A stretch of 64,000 bases of DNA from the NCBI GenBank assembly GCA_965214485.1, contig CBDCBW010000012.1, positions 405,131 through 469,130 of the forward strand, in the 5' to 3' direction. This DNA comes from JANQRZ01 sp965214485 (lineage in GTDB: Bacteria > Bacteroidota > Rhodothermia > Rhodothermales > JANQRZ01). Each line of letters begins with the position of its first letter. The first letter of the stretch is position 1. Below the pieces are notes generated by a model. It had not been told where the DNA came from and did not search any database. It saw only the letters and a list, made by a program, of their open reading frames with translations. The translations under genes were made by a program, and so were the position numbers. Below are positions 8,499-16,591 of the stretch, piece after piece.

Positions 8499-10688
8499 AT
8501 GCCGTCCCTCGACGACCGCCTTCTGACCACGCCCCCGTTCCGCCTCGCAGGGCACGAGGTGCGGCCGTCGCTGCTCGAGGTCGAGACCGCCGGCGCAGTC
8601 CGTACGCTGGAGCCGAAGGTCATGGGGGTGCTCTGCCACCTCGTGCAGCGCGCCGGCGAGGCCGTCTCCCGCAGCGAGCTGCTCGATGTCGGGTGGGCCG
8701 AGACCGTCGTCGGGGACGAGGTGCTCACGCGGTGCGTCTCGGAGCTGCGCAAAGCCTTCGGCGACGACGCGCGCGCGCCCACCGTAATCGGGACGGTGCC
8801 GCGCATCGGGTACCGCTTGCTCGCCCCGGTCGAGTGGGAGGCCGCGGAGGTCGCGGCCCCGCCCGGCGGCGGGCCGCCGGACGAGCGCGGCGGGCCGCCG
8901 GACGAGCGCGGCGGGCCGCCGGACGCCCCTGCGGTCCCGGTGGGCGCGCCGGTCCGCCGTTCGGCGAAGCGGCGCTGGCCGGTGGCGCTGGCCGCCAGCC
9001 TCGGGGCGGCGGTCCTGCTCGCCTTGGGCGCTGGGCTGACGCGCAGCAGCGACGAGCCGGCACCGGCCCGCCTCACGGCGCGCCCGCTTACGACGACGCC
9101 GGGGTTCGAGATGTGGCCGGCGCTGGCGCCGGACGGCTCGCGCGTGGCCTATGCCGGCGGCCCGGAGCGCCCGACGGACCTCCTGGTGCGGCCCGTTGAC
9201 GGCGGCGAGCCGCTGCGCCTGGCAACCGGAGGAGACCTCGTGCTGTCGCCGCGCTGGAGCCCGGACGGCGAGCGGATCGCCTACATCGACCTGGCGGACG
9301 CCTACGCCGACGACGAGCCGTGCGTGATCGCTGTGGTTCCGGCGCTGGGTGGACCGGAACGGGCGGTCGCGCCGTGCCCGGGCGGGCAGGCTCGGGCGAT
9401 CGACTGGTGGCCCGACGGGCGGAGCCTGGTCGTCGGCGGGCACGAGGCGGGCATGCCTACGCTGTCGCGCGTTGACGTGACGACTGGGGCCGACCTCGCG
9501 CTCGACTACGACCATAGCCAAGGCGCTGTCGACGACGCCCCACGCGTCTCGCCCGACGGGCAGCGCGTGCTCTTCCTCCGCTTGGTCGGTGGCGAGGTCC
9601 CCGTCGTGTCCGTCCTCGACGTCGCGAGCGGCCGCGTCACGGCGCTCGCCACGGGGCGCCCGATGGTCGCCGGGCTGGACTGGCTCCCGGACGGCGGCGT
9701 GATCTACACGCGAGCCCAGGCTAACCGCGGCGAGCTGTGGCGCTTGGCGGACGCCGACGGGGCCGCGGTCCCGGAGCGGATCGCGCTCGCCGAGCCGGGC
9801 GTCCGGCCGGACGTGGCCGGGGGAAAGCTCGTCTTCGAGCAGTGGCGCGTCGAGGGCAACCTCTTCGCGCTCGACCTCGCGCAGCCGGATACGCTCCTCC
9901 CGTTCGCCGCTTCGACGGCCTTCGACGCACACCCGCAGATCTCGCCTGACGGGCAGCGCGTGGCGTTCGTATCCGAGCGCTCGGGCACCCCGCAGGTCTG
10001 GGTCAGCGAGCGCGACGGGTCGCGCCCCCGCGCCGTTACCGACCTCGACGGCGTCGCCTACAGCGCCCCCCGCTGGTCGCCGGACGGCGAGCGCCTGGTC
10101 TTCACCGTCCTCGGCGACGACGGGAGCGACGTGTTCGTGCTCGACCGCCTGGGGGCGACGCCACGCCGGCTTGCGGCACCCGGCTCGAACGAAGTGCAGC
10201 CGGCGTGGTCCGCCGACGGGCGCTGGCTCTACGTCGGCTCGGACCGCTCCGGGGAGATGGAAGTCTGGCGCGTCCCGGTCGGTGGCGGCGACGGGACGCA
10301 GCTCACCGTCGGTGGCGGGGTGACGGCGCAGCCCTCACCCGGCGGGGGCTCGCTCTACACGACCCGGCCGGGTACGCCGGGGCTGTGGAAACGCACGGGC
10401 GACGAGGGCGAAGACGCGGCCTTTTTGCCAGACCTCGCCGCGCGCCACATCACCAACAATTGGGCACCGGCGGCAGACGGTGTCGTCTACGTCGCGCTCA
10501 ACGAAGACACGGGGCGCGAGGAGCTGAGGTCTACGTCCACGCCGACCCCCCTCGCGGTCTTCCCTCGGGGCGGCGTCGTGTATTCCCTGGCGTGGTCCCC
10601 GGACGAGACGTTTGCGGTCGTCTCGCGCATCGGACAGCGCGAGGTGGATCTCGCCATCGCCGAGCTTCCGGCGGTGCGGCGTCCATAG
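8499..10688 (+). CDS. ToxR/CadC-like membrane regulator: winged-helix DNA-binding domain, one TM helix, TolB-like WD40 propeller, 729 aa
   Basis: The start ATG at 8499 is chosen over the open frame to 8286 because the domain begins right after it. Residues about 15-110 are an OmpR/PhoB-type winged helix (TLEPKVMGVLCHLVQRAGEAVSRSELLDVGW; ending VIGTVPRIGYRLLAPV). A linker follows with three copies of a 21-base, seven-residue repeat (GGPPDER), then a TM helix (VALAASLGAAVLLALGAGL). After that comes an extracytoplasmic propeller with repeated PD40 blades (LAPDGSRVAYAGG, SPRWSPDGERIAYID, VSPDGQRVLFLRL, SPDGQRVAFVSER, WSPDGERLVFTV). The layout fits a one-component transmembrane transcription regulator; its signal is unknown. 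Confidence 0.87.
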   Translation: MPSLDDRLLTTPPFRLAGHEVRPSLLEVETAGAVRTLEPKVMGVLCHLVQRAGEAVSRSELLDVGWAETVVGDEVLTRCVSELRKAFGDDARAPTVIGTVPRIGYRLLAPVEWEAAEVAAPPGGGPPDERGGPPDERGGPPDAPAVPVGAPVRRSAKRRWPVALAASLGAAVLLALGAGLTRSSDEPAPARLTARPLTTTPGFEMWPALAPDGSRVAYAGGPERPTDLLVRPVDGGEPLRLATGGDLVLSPRWSPDGERIAYIDLADAYADDEPCVIAVVPALGGPERAVAPCPGGQARAIDWWPDGRSLVVGGHEAGMPTLSRVDVTTGADLALDYDHSQGAVDDAPRVSPDGQRVLFLRLVGGEVPVVSVLDVASGRVTALATGRPMVAGLDWLPDGGVIYTRAQANRGELWRLADADGAAVPERIALAEPGVRPDVAGGKLVFEQWRVEGNLFALDLAQPDTLLPFAASTAFDAHPQISPDGQRVAFVSERSGTPQVWVSERDGSRPRAVTDLDGVAYSAPRWSPDGERLVFTVLGDDGSDVFVLDRLGATPRRLAAPGSNEVQPAWSADGRWLYVGSDRSGEMEVWRVPVGGGDGTQLTVGGGVTAQPSPGGGSLYTTRPGTPGLWKRTGDEGEDAAFLPDLAARHITNNWAPAADGVVYVALNEDTGREELRSTSTPTPLAVFPRGGVVYSLAWSPDETFAVVSRIGQREVDLAIAELPAVRRP

Positions 10689-10832
10689 TCTCGCCTTATC
10701 TTGAGTGCAGGTGGTCTGAGTCATCTCTCAGGTCAACCTTAGTCGTCCATCAGGTTCTCGCAGAGGTCGAATGCGGAGGTTGGGGCTGCTCCATCCCTCT
10801 CTCAACCTCCCCCGCTCAACCCTCGGTCAGCC

Positions 10833-12287
10833 ATGCTACGTTTCGCTACGCTTCTCCTCGCGCTTTCAGCGCTGCCCGCCGCGGCGCAGGACGTCCCCAC
10901 GTACTCGCTCACCCTCATCACCGACAACGAGGGCGGCGGCAACGCCAACGTCGTCACCGACGAGGGCATCGTCGGCGGCTCCGTCGCCCTATTTGATGCG
11001 CAAGGCATCCTCGATCCGTCGGAGGCCTACCTCTGGCGGGACGGCGCAATCTTCTGGCAAGGCTCGCTCGGACCCAACAGCGCCGGCACCGCCGACGTCA
11101 ACGCCGCCGGCGACCTCATCGGCGTAGCGGCCGAGAGCGGCGACGGGTTCAACGGCGAGTTCCGCGCCTTCTCTCGGGCCGGGAAGGGCGACCCCGTCGG
11201 GCTGCCCACGCTCCCGCTCCAGCCGGGCTACGACCTCGTCTCGATCGGCAGCGGCATCAACGACGCGGGCCTCCTCGTCGGCCACGCGCGCACCGATGAC
11301 CCCACCTGGGTGAACGGCTCCTTCAATGCCTACCACGCCGTCGTGTGGACGCCCGACGGAGCCGGGAGCTACGCGATCACCGACCTCGGCACGATCGGCG
11401 GCGGGTACAGCCGCGCCGTCGACATCAACAATGCGGGCGTCATCGCGGGGGCCGCCGTCCCCGACCCGGACAAGAGCGACGACATCATCCGCGCCGTCCG
11501 TTGGACGCTGAACGACGACGACGAGTACGAGATCGAAGACCTCGGCGTGGTCTCGCCCGGCGACACCTTCTCCGAGGCGAAAGCGGTCAACGAGAAAGGC
11601 CAGATCATGGGCGAGGCGTTCGGCCCGGGCAACACGCTCTCCCCGGCGATCTGGGAGCCCGACGGCACCGGCCGCCGCTACCCCGTCCCCGAGGGCGTTC
11701 TCGACTGCACGGCCGCGGACTTCAACGAGGATGCCACCGTCGTCGGGCAGTGCAGCGACCTGGGTGCCGGCGCCAACCGGCTTCAGGCCTCGGTCTGGAT
11801 CGACGAGACGCTCTACTTCTTGCGCGACCTCGTCGACGACTCCGCCGAGGGGTGGACGCTTCAGCGCGCCTCGGGGATCAACAACCTCGGGTGGATCGTC
11901 GGCGTCGGCCAGCGCCAGGGCTTCGTCGACAGCGAGGGTCGGCCCGAAAACTTCGGCTTCCTCCTCAAGCCTGCTGAGCCCGTCTCTGCCGAGCCGAGTG
12001 CCGAGGCCGAGGCTTTCGCCGTCACGGCGGCACCGAACCCGCTCGGTGATGGAGGCACGCGGCTCTCCTTCACGCTGCCCGAGACGGCTGAAGTCAAAGC
12101 TGAGGTCTTCGACGTGCGGGGCCGCCGCGTCGCCCACCTCGGCGAGGGCGTCTTCGGGGCGGGCGAGCACGGGCTCGCGTGGGACGGGCGCGACGGCTCG
12201 GGGCGCGCGGTTGCGCCGGGTGTCTACATCGTGCGCGTCGCCGCCGGGGCCGAGCGCGCGGCGCTCCGCGTGACCGTGGTCCGCTGA
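10833..12287 (+). CDS. HAF-repeat exported protein with type IX sorting tail, 484 aa
   Basis: Signal peptide MLRFATLLLALSALPAAAQ, then repeats of about 50-60 residues of HAF/DUF3466 type: LTDL-like strands followed by an INN(A/L)G core, for example DLGTIGGGYSRAVDINNAGVIAGAA, SIGSGINDAGLLVGHA, AKAVNEKGQIMGEA and ASGINNLGWIVGVG. Residues about 395-484 form a FlgD-like/type IX C-terminal domain (AAPNPLGDGGTRLSFTL through VYIVRVAAGAERAALRVTVVR). It is a cell-surface or secreted protein of unknown function. It is downstream of and co-directional with the propeller regulator (144 bases), so regulation by it is possible but unproven. Confidence 0.82.
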   Translation: MLRFATLLLALSALPAAAQDVPTYSLTLITDNEGGGNANVVTDEGIVGGSVALFDAQGILDPSEAYLWRDGAIFWQGSLGPNSAGTADVNAAGDLIGVAAESGDGFNGEFRAFSRAGKGDPVGLPTLPLQPGYDLVSIGSGINDAGLLVGHARTDDPTWVNGSFNAYHAVVWTPDGAGSYAITDLGTIGGGYSRAVDINNAGVIAGAAVPDPDKSDDIIRAVRWTLNDDDEYEIEDLGVVSPGDTFSEAKAVNEKGQIMGEAFGPGNTLSPAIWEPDGTGRRYPVPEGVLDCTAADFNEDATVVGQCSDLGAGANRLQASVWIDETLYFLRDLVDDSAEGWTLQRASGINNLGWIVGVGQRQGFVDSEGRPENFGFLLKPAEPVSAEPSAEAEAFAVTAAPNPLGDGGTRLSFTLPETAEVKAEVFDVRGRRVAHLGEGVFGAGEHGLAWDGRDGSGRAVAPGVYIVRVAAGAERAALRVTVVR

Positions 12288-12315
12288 CCGCCGCGTCTCT
12301 CCCGTCTCACCTCTC

Positions 12316-12493
12316 CTGGTGCAGGATCAAGGGGTCTTCTGCAGTTCGGGACGGCGTGGAGGGCACCGAGGGACGGAGGGGGGCGAGGCCGTCTCCCTTC
12401 CCTCCACGCCTCCCGCTCCCTCGATGCCGCCGCTCGCTCGGGACGAGGGCGTCTCCGGTTCAGAAAGCAGCAGACCTCCTGCCGAGGCCCTAG
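12316..12493. repeat. Short inverted-repeat element (MITE-like), family A copy 1
   Basis: About 178 bases closely related to 29303-29470. Both contain GTCAAGGGGTCTTCTGC or its one-base variant near the left end, an internal perfect inverted repeat GGCGTGGAGGG (12353-12363) and CCCTCCACGCC (12400-12410), and TCCGGTTCAGAAAGCAGCAG near the right end. The outer ends resemble CTAGTGC in inverted orientation but are degraded here (CTGGTGC and CCCTAG). There is no reading frame of note. The rest of the 12288-12611 gap holds nothing else recognisable. Confidence 0.75.
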
Positions 12494-12611
12494 CTCCGCA
12501 CGCTGCGGGCGGCGATCCAGCGCGGGTCGCCGCCCTTTTTGGGCTCGCCCCGAACCGGGTGCCCGGGGCTAGGTACCACCGCTCTCTCTCGTTCGCTCCT
12601 CACTCCCGACC

Positions 12612-13709
12612 ATGGCCCTGACCTTTGCCGACCTCGACCTCAAGCACCTCGCCGACCTCGAGGGCCCGGAGCGGGCCTTCCTCACGCTCTACCTGTCCGG
12701 CCCCCACAGCGTCGGCGCGCTCGACGGGAGGTTCCGCTCGGTCCGCGCCCTCCTTCAGGACAACGAAGTTGAGCTCGAGCACTTCGAGCAGAACCTTAAG
12801 CTCCTCGGCCCGCTGCTCGACGGGCTGAGCTTCGAGACGCCGTCCGTCGCCGTCTTCGTCTGCTGGGCGCTCGACGTGGCCGAGACGCTGCCGCTGAGCG
12901 TCGCGGTGCCGGACAAGGTGTGGATGGGGGACTCGCCCTACATCCGCCCGATCGCCGAGCTGCAGGACGAGTACGAGGACTTCGCCGTGGTGGTGGTGGA
13001 CAACAAGACGGCGCAGATTTATTCCGTCCACGCCGCCGAGGTCGAGAACGCCACCCGGGTGCGGGGCGACGTGAAGAACGCGGTCAAGAAGGGCGGGTGG
13101 TCGCAGAAGCGCTACGCCCGCCGGCGCGAGAAGGCGCTCGAGCAGTACGCCGCCGAGGTCGCGCAGTCGGTCCGCGAGCTCTACGACGACGAGGGCTTCG
13201 CGCGGCTCGTCCTGCTCGGCTCGCAGGAGGCGATGCAGGCCGTCGAGGGGCACCTCGCCGCGCCGCTCAGGGAGCGGCTCGTCGGCGAGCGCTCGGTGGA
13301 CGTGGCCGACGAGGGGCAGGTGATGCGCGCGGCGTTCGCGCTCTACTTCGAGGGCGAGCGCGCGAGCGAGCAGAACCTCTGGGACCGCATCCGCGAGGGC
13401 TACCTCACCGGCGGGCTCGCCGTCGTCGGGCCGCAGCGGACGCTCGAGGCGGCGCAGGCCGCCCGCGTCGAGGTCGCCCTCGTCGACCGCGAGGCCGAGA
13501 CGGAGGGGCGGAAGTGCCGCGCCTGCGAGCACGCCGTCTTCGGGACGCCCGCCACCTGCCAGCGCTGCGGCAGCGCCGACGTGTTCGAGATCGACTTCGT
13601 CAACGAGCTCGTCGAGACGCTCGCCCGCACCGGGGCCGAGGCGGATTTCGTGGACCCGTTCGCCGCGCTCGCCGAGGTCGGCGGCGTGGCGGCCCTCCTG
13701 CGATACTGA
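12612..13709 (+). CDS. Bacterial eRF1/aRF1-like protein (baeRF/Balon-like), catalytic GGQ replaced by GGW, 365 aa
   Basis: The whole length follows the archaeo-eukaryotic release-factor plan. The N-terminal domain is at about residues 1-125. A middle domain follows with DFAVVVVDNKTAQIYSVHAAEV and the loop VKKGGWSQKRYARRREKALEQY, the counterpart of the aRF1 loop KGGQSxxRFxRxRE. Then come LVLLGSQEAMQAVEGHL and the domain-3 signature GGLAVVGPQRTLEAAQAARVEVALV. A mini-domain with CRAC...CQRC metal-binding cysteines ends in FVNELVETLARTGAEADFV, as in aRF1. Trp replaces the catalytic Gln, so peptide release is unlikely. Ribosome hibernation or rescue, as reported for Balon-type homologues, is more plausible. 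It appears monocistronic. Confidence 0.8.
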   Translation: MALTFADLDLKHLADLEGPERAFLTLYLSGPHSVGALDGRFRSVRALLQDNEVELEHFEQNLKLLGPLLDGLSFETPSVAVFVCWALDVAETLPLSVAVPDKVWMGDSPYIRPIAELQDEYEDFAVVVVDNKTAQIYSVHAAEVENATRVRGDVKNAVKKGGWSQKRYARRREKALEQYAAEVAQSVRELYDDEGFARLVLLGSQEAMQAVEGHLAAPLRERLVGERSVDVADEGQVMRAAFALYFEGERASEQNLWDRIREGYLTGGLAVVGPQRTLEAAQAARVEVALVDREAETEGRKCRACEHAVFGTPATCQRCGSADVFEIDFVNELVETLARTGAEADFVDPFAALAEVGGVAALLRY

Positions 13710-13870
13710 TACCCAACCCTCGATGCCCTCTGAGCGCGGAGGGGCGCGGAGGGGCGCGGAGAGGCTCAGGGCGCGCGAGGAGCCGGTGCTCGCTGCCGCT
13801 CGGATGATGTATACTCCGGGCGTCCGGTAGCCGATACCCCACCCGTCGCCCGTTCGCCTCCGCCTGCCGC

Positions 13871-14968
13871 GTGCCCCCCGTCTCCGACCCCCGGCCCAAC
13901 AAACGCGACATCCTGCAGGCTGTCTACGAGGACAACCTGCACGGAACGGTCCGCGCGCCCCGGCCTCGGCGTCCGCACCGCCCGGCTCGGCAGAGGCCGC
14001 AGGCGTCTCCGGCGTCTCCTCGGGCGGCTCATCGGACGGCTCCGGTCGTGGTGCTCGGGCTGATTGGTGTGCTCCTCGCCGGCTTGGTGGCGCAGCGCTT
14101 TGCCTCGGCCCCGCCGGCCCCGCCTCGCCAACCCTCGGTGCGGCTCGACGGCTCGCCGCTGCTCGCGCCGGTCGCCGCGCCCGGCCCCCGCTTCGACGTG
14201 CCCGACCCCGGCGTGCTACCGATCGCCGAGCTGTTCAACCTCCAGGTCAACACGATCGTCATCGACCCCGGCCACGGGGGGCGCGACCCTGGGGCGCTCG
14301 GCCCGGCGGGCGGGCGGGAGAAAGACGTCACGCTCGACGTGGCGCTCCGGCTCCGCGACCGGCTCGTCCGGCGGCACGGGGCCCGCGTCCTGCTGACGCG
14401 CGAGACCGACACCGAGGTGCCGCTCGGCGAGCGCGTCGCCTTCGCCAACGAGCACGGCGCCGACCTCTTCGTCTCGGTCCACGTCAACTCGATCCCCGAC
14501 GCCGCGGTCGCGCCGCTCGAGACGTACTACTTCGGCCTGCAGGCCGACGACACGACGCTCCGCCTCGCCCACGGCGAGAACGCCGCCGCGGATTATTCCG
14601 TCGCCGAGTTCAACGCCCTGCTGCAGCGGGCCGGGAATACGGTTAAGTTCCAGGAGTCGAAAGAGCTCGCCGTGGCCGTGCAGCAGTCGCTCGTCGAGAC
14701 CGTCCGGCGGACGAACGCGGCGGCGAGCGACTGGGGCGTCAAGGCCGGGCCGTTCGTCGTGCTGCTCGGCGTCGAGGCCCCGGCGATCCTGGCCGAGGTG
14801 GCGGCGATCAGCAACCCCGACGAGGAGGCCCGCCTCGACACCGACGCCCACCGCGAGCGCCTCGCCCGTTCGCTCGAAGAGGGCATCGCGGCGTACCTTC
14901 AGGACCGACCGCCCCCGCCCGCCCCCCCTCTGACTACCCCCCACGATGGCGAAGAAAACGACCACTAA
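13871..14968 (+). CDS. N-acetylmuramoyl-L-alanine amidase (Amidase_3 family), membrane-anchored, 365 aa
   Basis: GTG start at 13871; the frame is closed upstream. Residues about 1-55 are basic and proline-rich. A membrane anchor follows (VVVLGLIGVLLAGLVAQRF, about 59-77), a linker, then the catalytic domain from about residue 127. The zinc ligands are His in VIDPGHGG, Glu in GREKDVTL and His in FVSVHVNS; the catalytic Glu is in LAEVAAISNPDEE. The enzyme cleaves the amide bond between MurNAc and the stem peptide, usually during cell separation. Its last 23 bases overlap the next gene, the MamK-like actin, so the two are very likely translated together. That links the filament to envelope remodelling. 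Confidence 0.92.
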   Translation: MPPVSDPRPNKRDILQAVYEDNLHGTVRAPRPRRPHRPARQRPQASPASPRAAHRTAPVVVLGLIGVLLAGLVAQRFASAPPAPPRQPSVRLDGSPLLAPVAAPGPRFDVPDPGVLPIAELFNLQVNTIVIDPGHGGRDPGALGPAGGREKDVTLDVALRLRDRLVRRHGARVLLTRETDTEVPLGERVAFANEHGADLFVSVHVNSIPDAAVAPLETYYFGLQADDTTLRLAHGENAAADYSVAEFNALLQRAGNTVKFQESKELAVAVQQSLVETVRRTNAAASDWGVKAGPFVVLLGVEAPAILAEVAAISNPDEEARLDTDAHRERLARSLEEGIAAYLQDRPPPPAPPLTTPHDGEENDH

Positions 14969-15986
14969 GTCCACCGCGAAGTCCACCGCCCCGCTCCACA
15001 TCGGCATCGACCTCGGCACGTCCCGCAGCGCGGTCGTCGCCTCGAACGGCAAGCGCACCTGGGTCGAGAGCTACGTCGCGTGGCCGAAGGACTTCGTCTC
15101 GCGCAAGATGCTCGGCGAGGACATCCTCTTCGGCGAGGCGGCGGTCGAGAACCGGCTGTCGGTCGAACTCGTGCGCCCGCTCGAAAACGGCGTCATCCGC
15201 GACGGCACCGAGCGCGACGAGGAGGCCGTGCGCGAGCTCATCCACCACCTCATCGAGCAGGTCGAGCCCGCCGACGGGCAGCGCATCCAGGCCGCCGTCG
15301 GCGTCCCGGCCGAGGCGCTCAAGGTCAACAAGCTCGCCATCCGCGACGCCGTGCAGGAGTACGCCGACGCGCTCATGGTCGTCTCCGAGCCGTTCGCCGT
15401 CGCCTACGGCCTCGACGCGCTCACGAATGCGATGGTGATCGACATCGGCGCGGGCACGGTGGACTTCTGCGTGATGCACGGCACGATGCCGACCGAGGAG
15501 GACCAGCGCACGCTCACGATGGCGGGCGACTTCGTGGACCGCCAGCTCAGGGGCCTGCTCGAGGAGCGCCACCCCGAGGCGAAGTTTTCCGAAACCGCCG
15601 TCCGCCACTTCAAGGAGCAGCACGGCTACGTCGGCTCCGCCAACGGCAAGCTTTCGATGCCCGCCGCAGTCGGCGGCAAGGTCACCGACGTGGACGTGTC
15701 GAAGGAGCTCCGGGAGGCGTGCGAGGCCATCATCCCGGCCATCGCCGAGACCGCCATCGAGCTCGTCGCCCGCTACGAGCCGGACTTCCAGGAGACGGTC
15801 AAGAAGAACATCTTCCTCGCCGGCGGCGGCAGCCAGATCAAGGGCATCGCCGAGGCCATCGAGGACGCGCTCAAGGAGTACGGCCCCTGCCGCGTCCGCA
15901 CCGTCGACGACCCGCTCTTCGCCGGGGCCGAGGGCGCGCTCGCGCTCGCCCAGGACATGCCCGACGAGTTCTGGGAGGACATGTAG
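14946..15986 (+). CDS. MamK-like bacterial actin, 346 aa
   Basis: Actin-fold ATPase with phosphate-1 motif GIDLGTSRSAVV (residues 20-31), phosphate-2 motif VIDIGAGTVDFC and adenosine motif FLAGGGSQIKG. The match is closer to MamK than to MreB: from memory of MamK, shared features are SYVAWPKD, RPLENGVI, VGVPAEA, VVSEPFAVAYGLD, GTMPTEEDQRTLT..DFVD, RHPEAKF, KEQHGYVG, DVSKELREACEAIIP and the terminal DEFWEDM (MamK: QYWRQL). MamK builds the filament that positions magnetosomes, but no other magnetosome gene is in this window. The gene overlaps the amidase by 23 bases. It could position a division or envelope complex. The subfamily call is from recall and needs a tree. Confidence 0.82.
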   Translation: MAKKTTTKSTAKSTAPLHIGIDLGTSRSAVVASNGKRTWVESYVAWPKDFVSRKMLGEDILFGEAAVENRLSVELVRPLENGVIRDGTERDEEAVRELIHHLIEQVEPADGQRIQAAVGVPAEALKVNKLAIRDAVQEYADALMVVSEPFAVAYGLDALTNAMVIDIGAGTVDFCVMHGTMPTEEDQRTLTMAGDFVDRQLRGLLEERHPEAKFSETAVRHFKEQHGYVGSANGKLSMPAAVGGKVTDVDVSKELREACEAIIPAIAETAIELVARYEPDFQETVKKNIFLAGGGSQIKGIAEAIEDALKEYGPCRVRTVDDPLFAGAEGALALAQDMPDEFWEDM

Positions 15987-16031
15987 GCGAGGCGGGAGGG
16001 CGCGGGCTGGGCTCCGTCTGGAGATCCGCTT

Positions 16032-16198
16032 CTAGGCTGTGTTTGGAAAATCCACTTCCGGCCTGCACACGGCATCTGCCTTCGCTCACAGCGTGGTGCT
16101 GCATCGCCGTAGCGGTGCTACGGCTGCTTCGCGCGCCTTGTGAAGCGAAGACCTCTGCTCGTGCTCGGCACCAGACTGAATATCCAGACACAGCCTAG
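16032..16198. mobile_element. Short CTAG-ended inverted-repeat element (MITE-like, IS5-type ends), family B
   Basis: The left end CTAGGCTGTGTTTGGA and the reverse complement of the right end, CTAGGCTGTGTCTGGA, match at 15 of 16 positions. Further in, TCCACTTCCGGCCTGCAC faces TTCAGTCTGGTGCCGAGC. No transposase fits in 167 bases. CTAG target sites are known for the IS5 group, so a non-autonomous IS5-like element is inferred. Confidence 0.7.
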
Positions 16199-16322
16199 CC
16201 TGGAAACGGCTTCTGGCCTGTGCATGGCCGAGGCCGCCGCCAGCGGCGTTTCGCTGCATCGCCTCATGGCCCGCTGCATCGCCTCATGGACGGTAGAGCC
16301 AGGCACCAGCCTGTGCTCCCCG
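16195..16322. repeat. Degraded second copy of the 16032 element, with an internal 17-base direct repeat
   Basis: Reads TAGCCTGGAAACGGCTTCTGGCCTG at its left and AGGCACCAGCCTGTGCTCC at its right, parallel to the first copy (GGAAAATCCACTTCCGGCCTG and CGGCACCAGACTGAATATCC). GCTGCATCGCCTCATGG occurs twice in tandem within it. Confidence 0.5.
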
Positions 16323-16591
16323 GCCCTCGCCGTACCCACCCGTCACCAGGACGCGCCCGCCCGGCAGCGGCGCGGCAGCGGAGAACCGTCCCACCGCTGC
16401 ACCTTCGACGAGTACGAAGGCTCCTGCCTCCGGACGTATCCGGCACCCTGTGCCGCTCCGTCGCGCCGCGAAGCCGCTTCGCGTCAGCGCAGGGGAGCTG
16501 CCGCCGTCCCTTCCGTCGGAGGCCGCCGCGTTTTTCGTTGCACGAGTCGCGGCTGCATCGTATCTATGTAGTGTCCTAAACCCGCTGAGCT

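Larger units (their letters stand above)
15987..16591. other. 605-base gene-free region with inverted-repeat element remnants
   Basis: Contains the element at 16032-16198 and a second degraded copy abutting it (about 16195-16322). Beyond 16322 I see no gene, although several frames are open because of GC content. The pnt operon promoter should lie near its right end. Confidence 0.6.

Noticed and set aside
16140..16579. Small open frames in the 16.0-16.6 kb gap
   Set aside because: They run through inverted-repeat element remnants and have no coding features.
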